Shown here: positions 1 to 8,500 of the stretch, piece after piece
Layout: each line of letters opens with the position of its first letter
How positions within the stretch are numbered: the stretch's first letter is position 1
Origin: Paractinoplanes polyasparticus
Lineage (GTDB): Bacteria; Actinomycetota; Actinomycetes; Mycobacteriales; Micromonosporaceae
Length of the DNA stretch: 64,000 bases
Assembly (NCBI RefSeq): GCF_019710575.1
Contig: NZ_JAHWFK010000044.1
Span: 1-64,000 of the forward strand
Reading direction: 5' to 3'
The notes under the pieces: generated by a model
Seen by the model: the letters and a program-made list of their open reading frames with translations, nothing else
Told to the model about the DNA's origin: nothing
The model's database searches: none
Position numbers and translations under genes: made by a program

Positions 1-243
1 GTCCGGCTCGTCGCCATGACCAGCGTCGTCCGGCTCGTCGCCATGACCAGCGTCGTCCGGCTCGTCGCCATGACCAGCGTCGTCCGGCTCGTCGCCATGA
101 CCAGTTTCGTCCGGCTCGTCGCCATGACCAGTTTCGTCCGGCTCGTCGCCATGACCAGTTTCGTCCGGCTCGTCGCCATGATCGGCATCGTCCGGCTCGT
201 CGCCGTGGTCGGCATCGTCCGGCTCTTCGGCTTGATCGTTGTC
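1..243 (-). repeat. 27-bp tandem repeat, nine units, coding
   Basis: Nine consecutive 27-bp units begin at 1, 28, 55, 82, 109, 136, 163, 190 and 217. Units 1-3 are identical, units 4-6 are identical to each other, and units 7-9 diverge progressively toward the gene's 5' side. The period is a multiple of three and encodes nine-residue acidic repeats in the minus-strand protein. The array may continue beyond the left edge. It is a coding minisatellite, not a CRISPR: there are no spacers. Confidence 0.95.
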
Positions 244-939
244 GTCCGGCACGTCGGGCAGGTCGGGCACTGAGGGCCGACGTCCCTCAGCGGGCGGCGG
301 CCGGTCAACGTCGGCCGGCTCGTCCGGGACCGCGGGCAGGCCGGGCACGGCCGGCCGAGACGGGTTCGCAGGCTTGCGCGGTTTTGCGGGCTTGGCCGGG
401 GCGGCGGGCTTCGGCCGCTTGGGTTGCCAGCGGGCAGGGTGGTCACGCCGGTCGCGGTCGGTCCGGTCGCGGTCGGCGCGTGATTTCCCGGCCCCGTTCC
501 GTACGCCGTCATCAGTCGCACCCCCAGCCGGCGCACCGCCGGGCGACGTCACCGGCTCGCGCTTTCCGGCCTGGCCGATCAGCCGCCCCGCCCGTACCGC
601 CGCATCGGCGCTCTGCGATGCGCCGAGGGCCGAACCGTTCCCGTCGTCCGGGGGCCCCGCGGACGAAGACGGCGACGACGGTGACTGCCGCACCGGCCCG
701 GACGAGGCCGGCGGCAGGAACGGGATGTCCATCGTGTCCGTACGCCCGCCCGACATCTCCCGGGAGCCCGCGGTGATCGCGGCCAGGGTCGGCATCGAGG
801 CCAGTCCGACCAGCATCGCCACGATCAGCACGTACCGCCGCGTGGGCCCGTTGAACCCGGTGTCGGCCCGGTACACCCCGTTCAGCCGCTTGCGCATCAC
901 CTTCATCGGCGGCACGAGGTCGTCGTGATCGTCCGGCAC
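1..939 (-). CDS. Membrane-anchored acidic repeat protein (partial, C-terminus beyond the left edge)
   Basis: An open reading frame on the minus strand runs off the left edge without a stop, so only the first 313 residues are visible. I place the start at a GTG at 939, seven bases after a GGGGGAG ribosome site; the frame is open a little further upstream. After about 30 mostly charged residues there is one hydrophobic segment (about residues 31-51, YVLIVAMLVGLASMPTLAAI), then a Pro/Ala/Lys/Arg-rich linker, then an acidic tail made of nine-residue repeats of the type DEPDDAGHG. This suggests a single membrane anchor with an extended, disordered outer domain. I do not recognise a family. The acidic His/Asp repeats could bind cations, but that is inference. 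Confidence 0.65.
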   Translation of the reverse strand, partial: MPDDHDDLVPPMKVMRKRLNGVYRADTGFNGPTRRYVLIVAMLVGLASMPTLAAITAGSREMSGGRTDTMDIPFLPPASSGPVRQSPSSPSSSAGPPDDGNGSALGASQSADAAVRAGRLIGQAGKREPVTSPGGAPAGGATDDGVRNGAGKSRADRDRTDRDRRDHPARWQPKRPKPAAPAKPAKPRKPANPSRPAVPGLPAVPDEPADVDRPPPAEGRRPSVPDLPDVPDDNDQAEEPDDADHGDEPDDADHGDEPDETGHGDEPDETGHGDEPDETGHGDEPDDAGHGDEPDDAGHGDEPDDAGHGDEPD

Positions 940-1064
940 CTCCGGGCTCCCCCTTTCCGGGTCGGCATCGACGGGCGCGGCCGGCTGCAATGATCAACAC
1001 CGATCCGCCGTGGTCATGGGGGTGAACGACGCATGGGCATATCGGCAGCGGCGTAAAGGGGTCG

Positions 1065-1088
1065 TTCGTACGGTAGTGACCGTACGAA
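1065..1088. promoter_or_regulatory. 10-bp perfect dyad (TTCGTACGGT-N4-ACCGTACGAA)
   Basis: Perfect ten-base arms separated by AGTG lie in the 445-bp spacer (940-1384) between the divergent repeat-protein gene and the 2-oxoacid dehydrogenase operon. There is no T-run after it and it lies about 300 bp upstream of the operon start, so it fits an operator better than a terminator. The rest of this spacer holds no gene I can support. Confidence 0.45.
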
Positions 1089-1384
1089 AGCCACTTAATT
1101 GGACAAATATGGGCACCGATATGACCGGAGAATTTCGCGACTGTGATCGACCTGACCTGTAACGAGGCTCACGTTCTCTGTCAGGATGGGGGCGACGGCA
1201 CCGCCGCCGTCGCTTCCGCCGACCCAGCGGGGCACGAGGTGGGCGCCGTCACTCCCCGGCGGGGTCCAGGCCCGCGCCGAATCGTCGCGCGGCAACCTCA
1301 CCCGGGCCAGGCGCGACGACCACCGGTCCGTCGCGCGGACGGGCAACACCCGTCGCGGGCGCAGAGATGAACAGGGAGACACGG

Positions 1385-2524
1385 ATGGCAAACGGCGTGA
1401 GCGACGTCGGGGCTGATGCCCCGGCCGGCGGTTTCGTCCAACTGCTGACCCCCGACGGTGAGCGCCGCGAGAGCGTGACCACCGCCGACGGCACGACCTA
1501 TTCCGTCGACTTCACCGACGAGGAATACCGCGGCCTCTACCACGACCTCGTGACCGTCCGCCGCCTCGACGCCGAGGCGACCGCCCTGCAGCGTCAGGGC
1601 GAGCTGGGTATCTGGGCCAGCCTGCTCGGCCAGGAGGCCGCCCAGGTCGGCTCCGGCCGGGCCCTGCGCCCGCAGGACATGGCCTTCCCGACCTATCGCG
1701 AGCACGGAGTCCTCTACACCCGGGGCATCGACCCGATCATGCCGTTCGGCCTGTTCCGCGGCGTCGACCAGGGCGGCTGGGACGCCAACGAGCACCGCTT
1801 CAACGGCTACACCATCGTGATCGGCTCGCAGACGCTGCACGCGACCGGCTACGCCATGGGCGTGACCATGGACGGCAAGACCGGCACCCCCGACGGCGAG
1901 GCCGTGATCGCCTACTTCGGCGACGGCGCGACCAGCCAGGGCGAGGTCAACGAGGCGTTCGTCTGGGCCGGCGTCTTCAACGCCCCGATGGTCTTCTTCT
2001 GCCAGAACAACCAGTACGCGATCTCGGAGCCCCTCGAGCGGCAGACCCGCATCCCGCTCTACCGCCGGGCCGCCGGCTTCGGCTTCCCCGGCGTCCGGAT
2101 CGACGGCAACGACGTGCTGGCCAGCTACGCAGTCACCCGGTCGGCGCTCGACAACGCGCGCAACGGGCAGGGCCCGACGTTGATCGAGGCCTACACCTAC
2201 CGGATGGGCGCGCACACGAGCTCGGACGACCCGACCCGCTACCGCATCGCCAGCGAGGTCGAGTCGTGGAAGGCCAAGGACCCGATCTCCCGGCTCCGGG
2301 CGTTCCTGACCAAGCAACAGATGGCCGGCGACGAGTTCTTCGCCGCGGTCGACGAGTCGGCCAAGACCCTCGCGCTCGACCTGCGGGAGCGCGTGCTCGC
2401 CATGCCCGACCCACAGCCGGTGACCATGTTCGACCACGTCTATCCCCACGGCTCGCCCGAGGTGGACGCGCAGCGCGCCCGGTTCGCCGACTACCACGCC
2501 TCGTTCGAGGGGAGCGACCACTGA
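1385..2524 (+). CDS. 2-oxoacid dehydrogenase E1 component, alpha subunit (pyruvate or branched-chain type)
   Basis: This is the thiamine-diphosphate subunit that decarboxylates a 2-oxoacid and reductively acylates the lipoyl group of E2. The ThDP motif is visible: GDG at residues 179-181 and NN at 208-209, with the usual spacing of about 30. The 379-residue length suits the family. I chose ATG 1385 because AGGGA lies seven bases upstream; an in-frame ATG at 1367 lacks a ribosome site. The gene is first in an operon, and its TGA overlaps the next ATG. The architecture matches the actinobacterial bkdA/pdhA group. Substrate (pyruvate or branched-chain 2-oxoacids) cannot be decided from sequence alone. 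Confidence 0.93.
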   Translation: MANGVSDVGADAPAGGFVQLLTPDGERRESVTTADGTTYSVDFTDEEYRGLYHDLVTVRRLDAEATALQRQGELGIWASLLGQEAAQVGSGRALRPQDMAFPTYREHGVLYTRGIDPIMPFGLFRGVDQGGWDANEHRFNGYTIVIGSQTLHATGYAMGVTMDGKTGTPDGEAVIAYFGDGATSQGEVNEAFVWAGVFNAPMVFFCQNNQYAISEPLERQTRIPLYRRAAGFGFPGVRIDGNDVLASYAVTRSALDNARNGQGPTLIEAYTYRMGAHTSSDDPTRYRIASEVESWKAKDPISRLRAFLTKQQMAGDEFFAAVDESAKTLALDLRERVLAMPDPQPVTMFDHVYPHGSPEVDAQRARFADYHASFEGSDH

Positions 2525-3510
2525 TGGCCGAGACGATCACGCTTGGCAAAGCCCTCAACCACGGCCTTCGCCGCTCCCTCGAGGAGAACGACAAGGTCGT
2601 CATCATGGGCGAGGACGTCGGCAAGCTCGGCGGCGTCTTCCGGATCACCGACGGCCTGCAGAAGGACTTCGGCGAAGACCGGGTCATCGACACCCCGCTG
2701 GCCGAGGCCGGCATCATCGGCACCGCGGTCGGCCTGGCCATCCGCGGCTACCGCCCGGTGTGCGAGATCCAGTTCGACGGGTTCGTCTTCCCGGCCTACA
2801 ACCAGATCGTGGCTCAGGTCGCCAAGATGTTCTACCGCTCCAAGGGCAACGTGCGGCTGCCGATCGTCATCCGCATCCCCTTCGGCGGCGGCATCGGCGC
2901 CGTCGAGCACCACTCCGAGTCCCCCGAGGCCTACTTCGCGCACACCCCGGGCCTCAAGGTCGTGAGCTGCTCCAACCCGTCCGACGCCTACACGATGATC
3001 CAACAGGCGATCACCTCGGACGACCCGGTCGTGTTCTTCGAGCCGAAGCGGCGCTACTGGGAGAAGGGGGACGTCGAGCTCGGCGCCGACCTGTCCGGGG
3101 CCGACCCGCTGCACGCGGCCCGGGTGGCCCGGGTGGGTGGCGACGCGACCCTCATCGCGTACGGCCCGATGGTTCGCACGGCCCTGGACGCGGCCACCGC
3201 CGCCGCTGAGGACGGGCGCAACCTCGAGGTCATCGACCTGCGTTCGTTGTCGCCGGTCGACTACGAGACGATCTACGCCTCGGTCCGCAAGACCGGCCGG
3301 GCCGTCGTCGTGCACGAGGCGCCGGGCAACATCGGTCTGGGCGCCGAACTGGCCGCTCGCATCTCGGAGCAGTGCTTCTACTCGCTCGAGGCGCCGGTGC
3401 TGCGGGTCACGGGCTACGACATCCCCTACCCGGCAGCCCGGATGGAAGAGGAGTACCTCCCGGATCTCGACCGGGTGCTGGACGCCGTCGACCGTTCGTT
3501 CGGCTGGTGA
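2524..3510 (+). CDS. 2-oxoacid dehydrogenase E1 component, beta subunit
   Basis: Partner of the alpha subunit in the alpha2-beta2 E1 enzyme. Its 328 residues match the family, with a transketolase-like pyrimidine-binding N-terminal half (MGEDVGKLGGVF, DTPLAEAGIIG, EIQFDGF) and a transketolase C-terminal half (VIDLRSLSPVD, HEAPGNIGLGAE). Its ATG overlaps the alpha-subunit stop by one base (TGATG), implying translational coupling. The conserved GEDVG and HHSESPEAYF segments place it in the BkdB/PdhB family. Confidence 0.94.
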   Translation: MAETITLGKALNHGLRRSLEENDKVVIMGEDVGKLGGVFRITDGLQKDFGEDRVIDTPLAEAGIIGTAVGLAIRGYRPVCEIQFDGFVFPAYNQIVAQVAKMFYRSKGNVRLPIVIRIPFGGGIGAVEHHSESPEAYFAHTPGLKVVSCSNPSDAYTMIQQAITSDDPVVFFEPKRRYWEKGDVELGADLSGADPLHAARVARVGGDATLIAYGPMVRTALDAATAAAEDGRNLEVIDLRSLSPVDYETIYASVRKTGRAVVVHEAPGNIGLGAELAARISEQCFYSLEAPVLRVTGYDIPYPAARMEEEYLPDLDRVLDAVDRSFGW

Positions 3511-3515
3511 CGCCG

Positions 3516-4967
3516 ATGTCGCGGATCAAGGAGTTCAACCTGCCCGACCTCGGCGAGGGTCTCACCGAGGGCGAGATCCTGGCCTGGCTGGTCAAGGTGG
3601 GCGACACGGTCGAGCTGAACCAGCCCATCGTCGAGGTCGAGACGGCCAAGGCGGCCGTCGAGATCCCCGCCAAGTGGGGTGGCGTGATCTCGAAGATCTA
3701 CGTCGAGGCCGGAACGACGGTCGAGGTCGGGGCGCCCATCGTGGCAATCGACACCCAGCCGTCAGCCGGTCCGCTGCCGGACGACATGCCCGGCCCCGCG
3801 CCGTCGGCCGAGTCGCTGGCCGCGGTCGAGATCGCGCCGGCCGAGGGCTCGATCGAGCCGGGCATGATCGGTGGTCCGGCACCGGGCGGCCGCACGGCTG
3901 TGCTGGTGGGCTACGGGCCGAAGAACACCACGGCGAAAAGGCGGCCCCGCATCGGTACGCCGGGAAGCAGTGCTCCGGTCGCGGCCGTGTCGGCGCCCGT
4001 GGTGGCTCCGCCCGTGCCGCCTCCGCCCGTGGTGGCGCCGCCTCCGCCGCCCGCGGAGCCGGTGCACGCCCGGGTTTTGGCGAAGCCGCCGGTACGCAAG
4101 CTGGCCCGGGATCTCGGGGTCGACCTCACGGTGATCGTCGGCAGCGGACCGCTCGGATCGGTCACCCGGGACGATGTACACCAGGCCGCCGCCGCCGCGA
4201 CCGCAGCGCCCGCCGCGGCACCGGCCGCGACCACCACCCCGGCCGCGGCGGTCTTCGACGCGAGCCGCGAGCAGCGCCTCCCCGTGAAGGGCGTGCGCAA
4301 GCTCACGGCCGAGAACATGGTCGCCTCGGCCTTCACCGCACCGCACGTCACCGAGTTCCTCACGGTCGACGTGACCCGCACCATGAAGGCGCTCGAGAAG
4401 CTGAAGTCCCGGCGCGAGTTCCGCGACGTGCGGATCTCACCGCTGCTCATGGTGGCCAAGGCCGTGCTGCTCGCGGTCCGGCGCCACCCGATGGTCAACT
4501 CGACCTGGTCGGCCGGGACCAACGAGATCGTCGTCAAGGAGTACGTGAACCTCGGCATCGCGGCGGCCACCCAACGGGGCCTCATCGTCCCCAACATCAA
4601 GGACGCCGGACGGCTCAGCCTGCGGGAGCTGGCTGAGGCGCTCGACACACTGGTCCAAGTGGCGAAGTCCGGAAAGACGCCGCCTTCCGACATGGCAGCC
4701 GGCACCCTTTCCATCACGAATGTCGGAGTGTTCGGGGTGGACACGGGAACGCCGATCCTGCCCCCGGGCGAGTCGGCGATCCTGGCCTTCGGCGCGATCC
4801 GGCCGATGCCCTGGGTGCACAAAGACAAGATCAAGGTGCGTCAGGTCACGACCTTGGGACTGTCTTTCGATCACCGGATCATCGACGGCGAACTGGGCTC
4901 GAGGTTCCTGCGGGACATCGGCGACTTCCTCACCGACCCGGAAGGCGCGCTGCTCTCATGGACTTAG
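3516..4967 (+). CDS. Dihydrolipoamide acyltransferase (E2) of the 2-oxoacid dehydrogenase complex
   Basis: E2 carries the lipoyl arm and transfers the acyl group to CoA. Domains in order: a lipoyl domain (residues 1-80, lipoylated lysine K45 in VETAKAAVE), a Pro/Ala-rich linker, a peripheral-subunit-binding domain (PPVRKLARDLGVDL), a second Ala/Pro linker, and a catalytic acyltransferase domain ending with the active-site DHR motif at 452-454 (FDHRIIDG). ATG 3516 is used; GTG 3507, overlapping the E1 beta stop (GTGA), is an alternative. There is one lipoyl domain. No dihydrolipoamide dehydrogenase (E3) follows, so E3 must be supplied from elsewhere. Confidence 0.94.
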   Translation: MSRIKEFNLPDLGEGLTEGEILAWLVKVGDTVELNQPIVEVETAKAAVEIPAKWGGVISKIYVEAGTTVEVGAPIVAIDTQPSAGPLPDDMPGPAPSAESLAAVEIAPAEGSIEPGMIGGPAPGGRTAVLVGYGPKNTTAKRRPRIGTPGSSAPVAAVSAPVVAPPVPPPPVVAPPPPPAEPVHARVLAKPPVRKLARDLGVDLTVIVGSGPLGSVTRDDVHQAAAAATAAPAAAPAATTTPAAAVFDASREQRLPVKGVRKLTAENMVASAFTAPHVTEFLTVDVTRTMKALEKLKSRREFRDVRISPLLMVAKAVLLAVRRHPMVNSTWSAGTNEIVVKEYVNLGIAAATQRGLIVPNIKDAGRLSLRELAEALDTLVQVAKSGKTPPSDMAAGTLSITNVGVFGVDTGTPILPPGESAILAFGAIRPMPWVHKDKIKVRQVTTLGLSFDHRIIDGELGSRFLRDIGDFLTDPEGALLSWT

Positions 4968-4972
4968 ACTTT

Positions 4973-5000
4973 CGTAGGCAAGTTATTTTTTCGACCTACG
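4973..5000 (+). terminator. Weak hairpin downstream of the E2 gene
   Basis: Six-base arms CGTAGG and CCTACG enclose a 16-base A/T-rich loop containing a run of six T, starting six bases after the E2 stop. It is an unusually AT-rich patch for this genome. It could be a weak terminator or simply the promoter region of the next small gene. Confidence 0.3.
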
Positions 5001-5043
5001 ATCGTTAGGCACGTGCGCAGCGTCACCCCCTAAATCGTTGGCG

Positions 5044-5089
5044 GCTCGTCTCGTGGAAGAGCACAATGGAGACACACCACGAGACGAGC
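5044..5089. promoter_or_regulatory. 13-bp perfect inverted repeat in the leader of a small gene
   Basis: Thirteen-base arms (5044-5056 and 5077-5089, GCTCGTCTCGTGG and its complement) are separated by 20 bases that include an in-frame ATG at 5066 preceded by GGAAGA. As RNA it would form a strong hairpin just upstream of, or around, the start of the small gene ending at 5275. No T-run follows, so post-transcriptional control or a protein-binding dyad is more likely than a terminator. Confidence 0.6.
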
Positions 5090-5134
5090 ACCACGATGGG
5101 CCGGCGATCCCGGTCCGAGGGAAGTGACAAGGCA

Positions 5135-5275
5135 ATGAGCAGCATCGTCGACCGCGTTCGCCAGCGCCGGTTGATCAACCGCCAGAACCGCGCCATCGAC
5201 CGGGCCTGGATGACCGCGCCCACCCAGTCGATGCGTGACGAGATCGCCATCTTCGCCCAGCGCCGGCACTTCTGA
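5135..5275 (+). CDS. Small basic protein, about 46 residues, function unknown
   Basis: The product is short and Arg-rich (MSSIVDRVRQRRLINRQNRA at the start, ending IFAQRRHF) and probably mostly helical. I chose ATG 5135 because codon third-position GC is near 96% from there on but about 78% in the upstream extension, and a GAGGGAAG site lies ten bases before it. ATG 5066 would give a 69-residue product starting inside the inverted repeat described separately. A strong terminator follows 13 bases after the stop, so it is a monocistronic unit. No family function is recognised. Confidence 0.65.
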   Translation: MSSIVDRVRQRRLINRQNRAIDRAWMTAPTQSMRDEIAIFAQRRHF

Positions 5276-5288
5276 CGTCAACGGCGCC

Positions 5289-5331
5289 ACAGCCCGTCCG
5301 GAACCCCCTCCGGACGGGCTGTTTGCTTTTT
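5289..5331 (+). terminator. Strong intrinsic terminator
   Basis: A 14-bp perfect stem (5289-5302 with 5309-5322), six-base loop ACCCCC, followed by TTGCTTTTT. This is a textbook Rho-independent terminator for the small gene ending at 5275. Confidence 0.92.
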
Positions 5332-5496
5332 CGCGGCATTCTCGAAGATCGGTTCAAGGTTCCCCTCCCGGGCGTACGCCGGGATTCCTCCGGCCGCGAT
5401 CGCCCGGTACGGTGGGGCACGGTCATCGAGCCGGCTCGGCCGGTCGGCACGAGGCCGGGGCTCCGACCGCGAGCGGACCCCCGCACGGCCTGGCCT

Positions 5497-5549
5497 CAGA
5501 GCTGGGCACGACGCCGGTGGTCACCGGCGTCCGTGCAGAGCTGGCACGG
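5497..5549. promoter_or_regulatory. Palindrome flanked by direct repeats in the leader of the giant repeat protein
   Basis: Ten-base arms GACGCCGGTG and CACCGGCGTC (5510-5531, two-base centre) are extended by GCAC/GTGC with one unpaired C. On each side lies a near-identical direct repeat, CAGAGCTGGGCACG (5497-5510) and CAGAGCTGGCACGG (5536-5549). It sits 24-76 bases before the ATG at 5573. It could be an operator or a leader hairpin. The remaining 5332-5496 stretch shows no gene. Confidence 0.4.
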
Positions 5550-5572
5550 CCGCACGAAACGAGGAGGCGCTC

Positions 5573-8500
5573 ATGACGTCCGAGGGGCACTACGCCGGTT
5601 CTCCACCGGCCGAGGCCACGTCGGGCGGTCCGACGCCGGAGGGTTTCCCGCCGGACACCGACGGTCAGCGGATCTCGGGCCGGGCTTCGGCCCCGCCTCC
5701 CGCCGAAGGTTTCCCCAGCTCTTACGGTCCGCCGCCGCAGGCCACGCCCAACGGCGGCTCGCCGTTCGTGGTTCCTGCCGTCCCCACGTTCGGCCAGGGC
5801 CCCGACGGTCCGCGTCCGGCCGCCGGCACCTCCTACGGGTCGGCCCGTGTGCCCACGCCCGACGAGGGCAACGGCCTGCCGCAGCGCAGCCCGTCGCCTG
5901 CCAGCGGCGAGGGTGGGGGTCTGCCGCAGCGCAACCCCGCGCCTGCCACCGGCGAGGGTGGCGGCCTGCCGAAGCGAGGCGCCGCTTCCCCGTACGGCTC
6001 GGTCTCGCCCGGTGACGCCGCGGGCTACGGCGAGGGCGCTCCGGCGTCCCCGTTCGGCTCGTCCTCCGCCTTCGGCAGCCCGCCCGCCGAGGCTGCCGCC
6101 TCGACGCCGGGCACGGCCGAGCCGCCGCAGTCGGTCTGGGGGCCGCCCCCCACGACGCCGGCCCGGCAACCGCTCGAGCAGAACTTCATCCAGCGCCCCG
6201 GCGCCCCGCTGCCCCAGCGCAACGCCAACTCGGCGAGTGTCGACGGGGTCGTCGGCTTCGACGGTTTCGCCGCCGCCGCCACGCGCGGGTCGTCAGCCGA
6301 CGAGCGCGGGCCCTCCGCCGGCGAACAGGCCGACCAGTCCGCCGGTCGCCCGCCCGGCGTCTCGGCGTTCGGCGCCCAGCGCGTCCGCGTTCCCGGCGCC
6401 ACCCTCACCGACCTGCCCGACGCTCCGCCGCCGCCTCGATCCGGCGACAGCGGCGGTTTCCCGCTGCGCGGCGCCGCCGGTGGTGGAGCCGGCTTCCCGA
6501 CCCGTCGGGGCGACAGCGGCGGTTTCCCGCTGCGCGGCACGCCCGGCAGCGAGGGCGAGCAGTTCCCGCCCGCCGCCGCGACGCCGTCCGGCGAGCTGCC
6601 GGTCCGCAGCCAGCAGGCGCCCTTCGGCCCACCGGCCGGCGCGGCGCAGGTGCCGCCGGCCGCGTCCAACGGCTTCAGCGCGTTCGGCCCGCCGGCAGCA
6701 GCGGCGGAACAGGCGCCCCACCCGTACGGCCGTCCCGAGCCCTTCGCCGACCCGTTCGGCCGCGCCTCGACCCCTGAGGGCGCTCCGGCCCCACAGCACG
6801 AGCCGGCCCGTGAGAGCGAACCCGAGCGTGGCGGTCTCCCCGACCCGTTCGGCCGCACCGCGGGCGAGTCCGCGGCCCAGTCGCCGACCGGCCCGGCCGT
6901 GTTCGGCTCGGCCCGCCCGGGCGCTTCCTTCGGCCCGTCCGAGAACGGCTCCGGCAACCCGCCCTTCGGATCAGCCCGGCCCGGCGCCGACAATGAGGCC
7001 CCCACGTACGGCTCGGCCCGCCCGGCGGCGTCCTTCGGCCAGCCCGAAGACCATTCCGGCTCGGCCACCCCCGGCAGCGGCGGCCCCGCCTTCGGCTCCG
7101 CGCGCCCGGCCGGCCCGTTCGGCCAGCCCGAGGGCGACGCCTTCGGATCAGCCCGCCCCGCGGCGCCCTTCGGCCAGCCCGAGAGTGACGCCGGCCAGGC
7201 GGCTTCCGGCAACGGCTCGGCTTTCGGCTCCGCCCGGCCCGGCTCCCCCTACGGCCAACCCGAGAACGACACCAACCAGGCGACTCCCGGCAGCGGCGGC
7301 CCTGCCTTCGGCTCCGCCCGACCCGGCTCCCCCTACGGCCAACCCGAAAGCGACGCCGGCCAAGCGACTCCCGGCAGCGCCCGGCCCGGTTCCCCGTACG
7401 GCCAGCCCGACGGCGGCTCCGACCGAGCGTCTTCCGGCCCGGCGTACGGCTCGGCACGGCCCGGTTCTCCCTACGGCCAGCCCGAAAGCGACGCCGACCA
7501 GGCAGCTCCCGGCAACGACGGCTCCACCTTCGGCTCGGCACGACCCGGTTCGCCCTACGGCCAACCCGAAAGCGACGCCGGCCAAGCGACTCCCGGCAGC
7601 GGCGGCCCCGCCTACGGATCCGCCCGGCCCGGCTCCCCCTACGGCCAACCCGAAAGCGACGCCGGCCAGGGGACTCCCGGCAGCGCCCGGCCCGGTTCCC
7701 CGTACGGCCAGCCCGACGGTGGCTCGGAACAAGTGTCTTCCGGCCCGGCCTACGGATCCGCCCGCCCGTCCGGCAGCGACTCCGGCGCCTTCGGCTCAGC
7801 GCGGCCCGGTTCGCCCTACGGCCAACCCGAAAGCGGCCCCGACCAGGCAGCTCCCGGCAGCGGCGGCCCCGCTTTCGGCTCGGCGCGGTCCGGTTCGCCG
7901 TTCGGATCGGCGGAGGGTGGCGACTCGCCGTTGGCCACTCCCGGCAGTGGTGGACCGGCCTTCGGCTCGGCCCGCCCGGGGTCGTACGGCCAGCCTGAAA
8001 GCGACTCCGGAGCTGAGCCCAGCGACTCCCGCGCCGCCGCTCCGACCTACGGCTCGGCCCGCCCGGTCCCGCCGTTCGGCGATGGCCGCGACGATGACGG
8101 GGAGTCGCCGTTCGGCGCGCGTCCCGAGCAGCCGTCCTCGCCGTTCGGGGTGAGGCGCGAGCCCGGCGCCTCGTTCGGTGCCGCCTCGCCGTTCGGCCCC
8201 GGTCACGATGACCAGGCCGGCGGCGACAACGACGTGTTCGGTCAGCCCGAGCAGTCCGACGACAACCCGGGCGGCTATCCGCAGCGGGTGCCCGGCGCCG
8301 CTCTCGGCTCGCCGGCCGCCGCCGATTCGCGCAACGGTGCTGTTCCCGCGCCTCGCGACCCGAGCGAGAACCCGCCGGCCACCGGCTCGGCGCGGCCTGT
8401 CGCCGCGAGTGCCTCGGTGCCCACGGCCAGCCGCACCGCGCCGGTCGAGGCGTCCGAGATTCCGCCGGCCGCCGCTCCGCAGGCCCGGGTCTATGGTCGT

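Noticed and set aside
1..243. Possible CRISPR array at the left edge
   Set aside because: Contiguous 27-bp units without spacers, in frame within a protein gene.
1298..2521. 407-codon minus-strand frame
   Set aside because: Antisense to the E1 alpha gene with its ThDP motif.
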